Under the pieces are notes generated by a model. It saw nothing but the letters and a program-made list of their open reading frames with translations. It made no database searches and was not told the DNA's origin. 6,454 bases of DNA. It comes from Chromatiales bacterium (GTDB lineage Bacteria; Pseudomonadota; Gammaproteobacteria; UBA6429; Thiohalophilaceae). The DNA lies in assembly GCA_027057985.1 (NCBI GenBank), contig JALUTJ010000047.1, positions 1-6,454 on the forward strand, given 5' to 3'. Shown one piece after another: positions 5,013 to 6,454 of this stretch (positions are counted from its first letter, which is position 1; each line of letters opens with the position of its first letter). The position numbers were made by a program, and so were the translations under genes.

Positions 5013-5123
5013 GCCATTTTTTCGCCTGCTTTGGGGGTTTATCACAGCCCCGGCCGCCCGCTTTGTGATATTCTTTTACTCCCCGTTGATGATAATAAAA
5101 TCACCTGAAAGAGAGTTTTGCGC
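5013..5123 (+). promoter_or_regulatory. dnaB upstream region with inverted repeat; promoter expected but not clearly resolved
   Basis: After a strong terminator, dnaB should have its own promoter here. -10-like hexamers GATAAT (5091-5096) and TAAAAT (5096-5101) are present, but no well-spaced -35 can be chosen; TTGTGA (5063-5068) is 22 bases from the first. A perfect inverted repeat, TATCACA (5040-5046) and TGTGATA (5064-5070), flanks a 17-base G/C-rich centre and would lie at or upstream of the promoter. A purine-rich GAGAG (5111-5115), 8 bases before the ATG, is the likely ribosome-binding site. Confidence 0.4.
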
Positions 5124-6454
5124 ATGCAAGAAGCTGCGCCTCCATACCCGGATTCCCTCTACCCGGCCGATGAATCGGCCGAGCAACTGAAGCTGCCGCC
5201 ATATTCACTCGAGGCTGAGCAGGCGGTGCTTGGTGGCCTGATGATTGATAATAATACCTGGGACCAGGTCGCAGATGTGCTTGCCGAAGGCGATTTCTAT
5301 CGTCAGGATCACCGCCTGATTTTCCGTTCCATCGCGGCACTGGCCGAGGAAAATGACCCCTACGACGTGGTCACCCTGTCGGAATGGCTGGATTCACACA
5401 ATGAGCTCAATAATGTCGGTGGCCTGAGTTATCTCGGTTCACTGGCGAAAAATACCCCGACCGCGGCCAATATCAAGGCCTATGCCAAAATTGTGCGTGA
5501 ACGCTCGGTACTGCGGCAGTTGATCCGGGTATCCACTGATATCGCCGAGTCAGCCTATAACCCGGAAGGGCGTAGCAGTGCCGACCTGCTCGATATGGCA
5601 GAGAGCAAGGTATTTGAGATTGCCGAGCAGGGCACCCGTTCTGAAGGCGGTTACAAGAACATGAAAGAGCTGCTGAAAAAGGCAGTGGATCGCATCGATG
5701 AGCTGTACCAGAATGACAATGCCTATACTGGTATTCCCACCGGCTTCGATGATTTCGACAATATGACCTCCGGCCTGCAAAAGGCCGATCTTGTCATTAT
5801 TGCCGGCCGTCCCTCCATGGGTAAAACCTCCTTCGTGATGAATATCGTTGAAAATGCTGCGATCAAGCACAAGCAGCCGGTGGCGGTCTTCAGTATGGAA
5901 ATGCCAGGGGATCAGCTGGTGATGCGGATGATGTCATCACTCGGACGTATTAACTCCAACAAGGTTCGCACCGGTAAACTCGATGATGCCGACTGGCCAC
6001 GGCTGACATCTGCGGTGGGTATTCTCAATGATGCCCCAATCTTTATCGATGACACACCGGGGCTTAACCCGATGGAAGTACGAGCAAGGGCAAGACGAAT
6101 AAAGCGTGAGCATGGGCTTGGCATGATCGTTATCGATTACCTGCAACTGATGCAGTCGGCCAAGGGTACGGGCGAAAACCGCGCTACCGAAATATCGGAA
6201 ATCTCGCGTTCCTTAAAAGGGCTGGCAAAGGAGCTGGGCGTACCGGTGCTGGCGCTGTCACAGCTTAATCGTAGTCTTGAACAACGTCCCAACAAGCGAC
6301 CAATCATGTCAGACCTGCGTGAATCGGGCGCCATCGAGCAGGATGCGGATCTGATTATCTTTATCTATCGTGATGAAGTGTATAACGAAGACAGTACCGA
6401 CAAGGGCACCGCAGAAATCATTATCGGCAAGCAACGTAATGGTCCTATCGGTAT
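5124..6454 (+). CDS. dnaB: Replicative DNA helicase DnaB (3' end beyond window)
   Basis: DnaB is the hexameric 5'-3' helicase that unwinds DNA at the replication fork and recruits DnaG primase. The window contains 443 complete codons; the E. coli protein has 471, so about 25-30 codons are missing at the right edge. The N-terminal helical domain starts near LPPYSLEAEQAVLGGLMIDN (about 29-48) and extends to about 130. A linker with NTPTAANIKAYAKIVRERSV precedes the RecA-like domain. Walker A is GRPSMGKT (228-235, K234). Walker B is MIVIDYLQLM (334-343, D338). Further motifs are LSQLNRSLEQR (378-388), SDLRESGAIEQDADLI (396-411), and GKQRNGPIG (435-443), whose R438 corresponds to the arginine finger. 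No intein interrupts the Walker A or later motifs visible here. ATG 5124 is preferred; an in-frame TTG at 5118 is possible, and the upstream stop is at 5106-5108. Confidence 0.97.
   Translation, partial: MQEAAPPYPDSLYPADESAEQLKLPPYSLEAEQAVLGGLMIDNNTWDQVADVLAEGDFYRQDHRLIFRSIAALAEENDPYDVVTLSEWLDSHNELNNVGGLSYLGSLAKNTPTAANIKAYAKIVRERSVLRQLIRVSTDIAESAYNPEGRSSADLLDMAESKVFEIAEQGTRSEGGYKNMKELLKKAVDRIDELYQNDNAYTGIPTGFDDFDNMTSGLQKADLVIIAGRPSMGKTSFVMNIVENAAIKHKQPVAVFSMEMPGDQLVMRMMSSLGRINSNKVRTGKLDDADWPRLTSAVGILNDAPIFIDDTPGLNPMEVRARARRIKREHGLGMIVIDYLQLMQSAKGTGENRATEISEISRSLKGLAKELGVPVLALSQLNRSLEQRPNKRPIMSDLRESGAIEQDADLIIFIYRDEVYNEDSTDKGTAEIIIGKQRNGPIG

Noticed and set aside
5040..5070. CRP site or DnaA box ahead of dnaB
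   Set aside because: The half-sites are in the reverse order for CRP. TTTATCACA misses the DnaA consensus TTWTNCACA at its fourth base and is not repeated.
1..6454. CRISPR array, insertion sequence or defence system
   Set aside because: No regularly spaced repeats, transposase, integrase or nuclease cassette is present; all identified proteins are core housekeeping genes.

Overview
This window is a conserved gammaproteobacterial housekeeping block on the + strand: rnr, rlmB, rpsF, rpsR, rplI and the first ~94% of dnaB. The protein sequences closely resemble Escherichia coli RNase R, RlmB, S6, S18, L9 and DnaB, and the gene order is the rnr-rlmB-(rpsF-rpsR-rplI)-dnaB order of many Gammaproteobacteria. 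Two features argue against an enterobacterium: there is no priB between rpsF and rpsR, and no nsrR fragment is recognisable in the short stretch visible upstream of rnr. Base composition is moderate. The genus cannot be told from this window.

Layout. Positions 1-113 are an AT-rich leader of rnr. rnr (114-2534) and rlmB (2538-3296) are separated by 3 bases and are probably one transcription unit for RNA decay and 23S rRNA methylation. Positions 3297-3706 hold no convincing gene but are rich in dyad symmetry: a ~70-base nested hairpin, a ~115-base interrupted hairpin, a hairpin dyad over a probable rpsF promoter with a GC-rich discriminator, and an rpsF leader with a candidate S6:S18 autoregulatory structure. 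The ribosomal protein operon rpsF (3707-4120), rpsR (4168-4395) and rplI (4500-4946) follows and is closed by a strong intrinsic terminator (about 4978-5012). dnaB starts at 5124 after a ~110-base leader and runs off the window end about 25-30 codons before its usual stop.

How the genes fit together. RNase R degrades structured RNA, including rRNA fragments and, with tmRNA-SmpB, faulty mRNAs. RlmB methylates the peptidyl-transferase P-loop of 23S rRNA. S6 and S18 bind as a pair to the 30S platform, and L9 sits on the 50S subunit near the L1 stalk. DnaB is the replicative helicase. The genes are ordinary. The part deserving a second look is the 410-base rlmB-rpsF spacer, especially the 115-base hairpin at 3401-3515, which none of the neighbouring genes explains.
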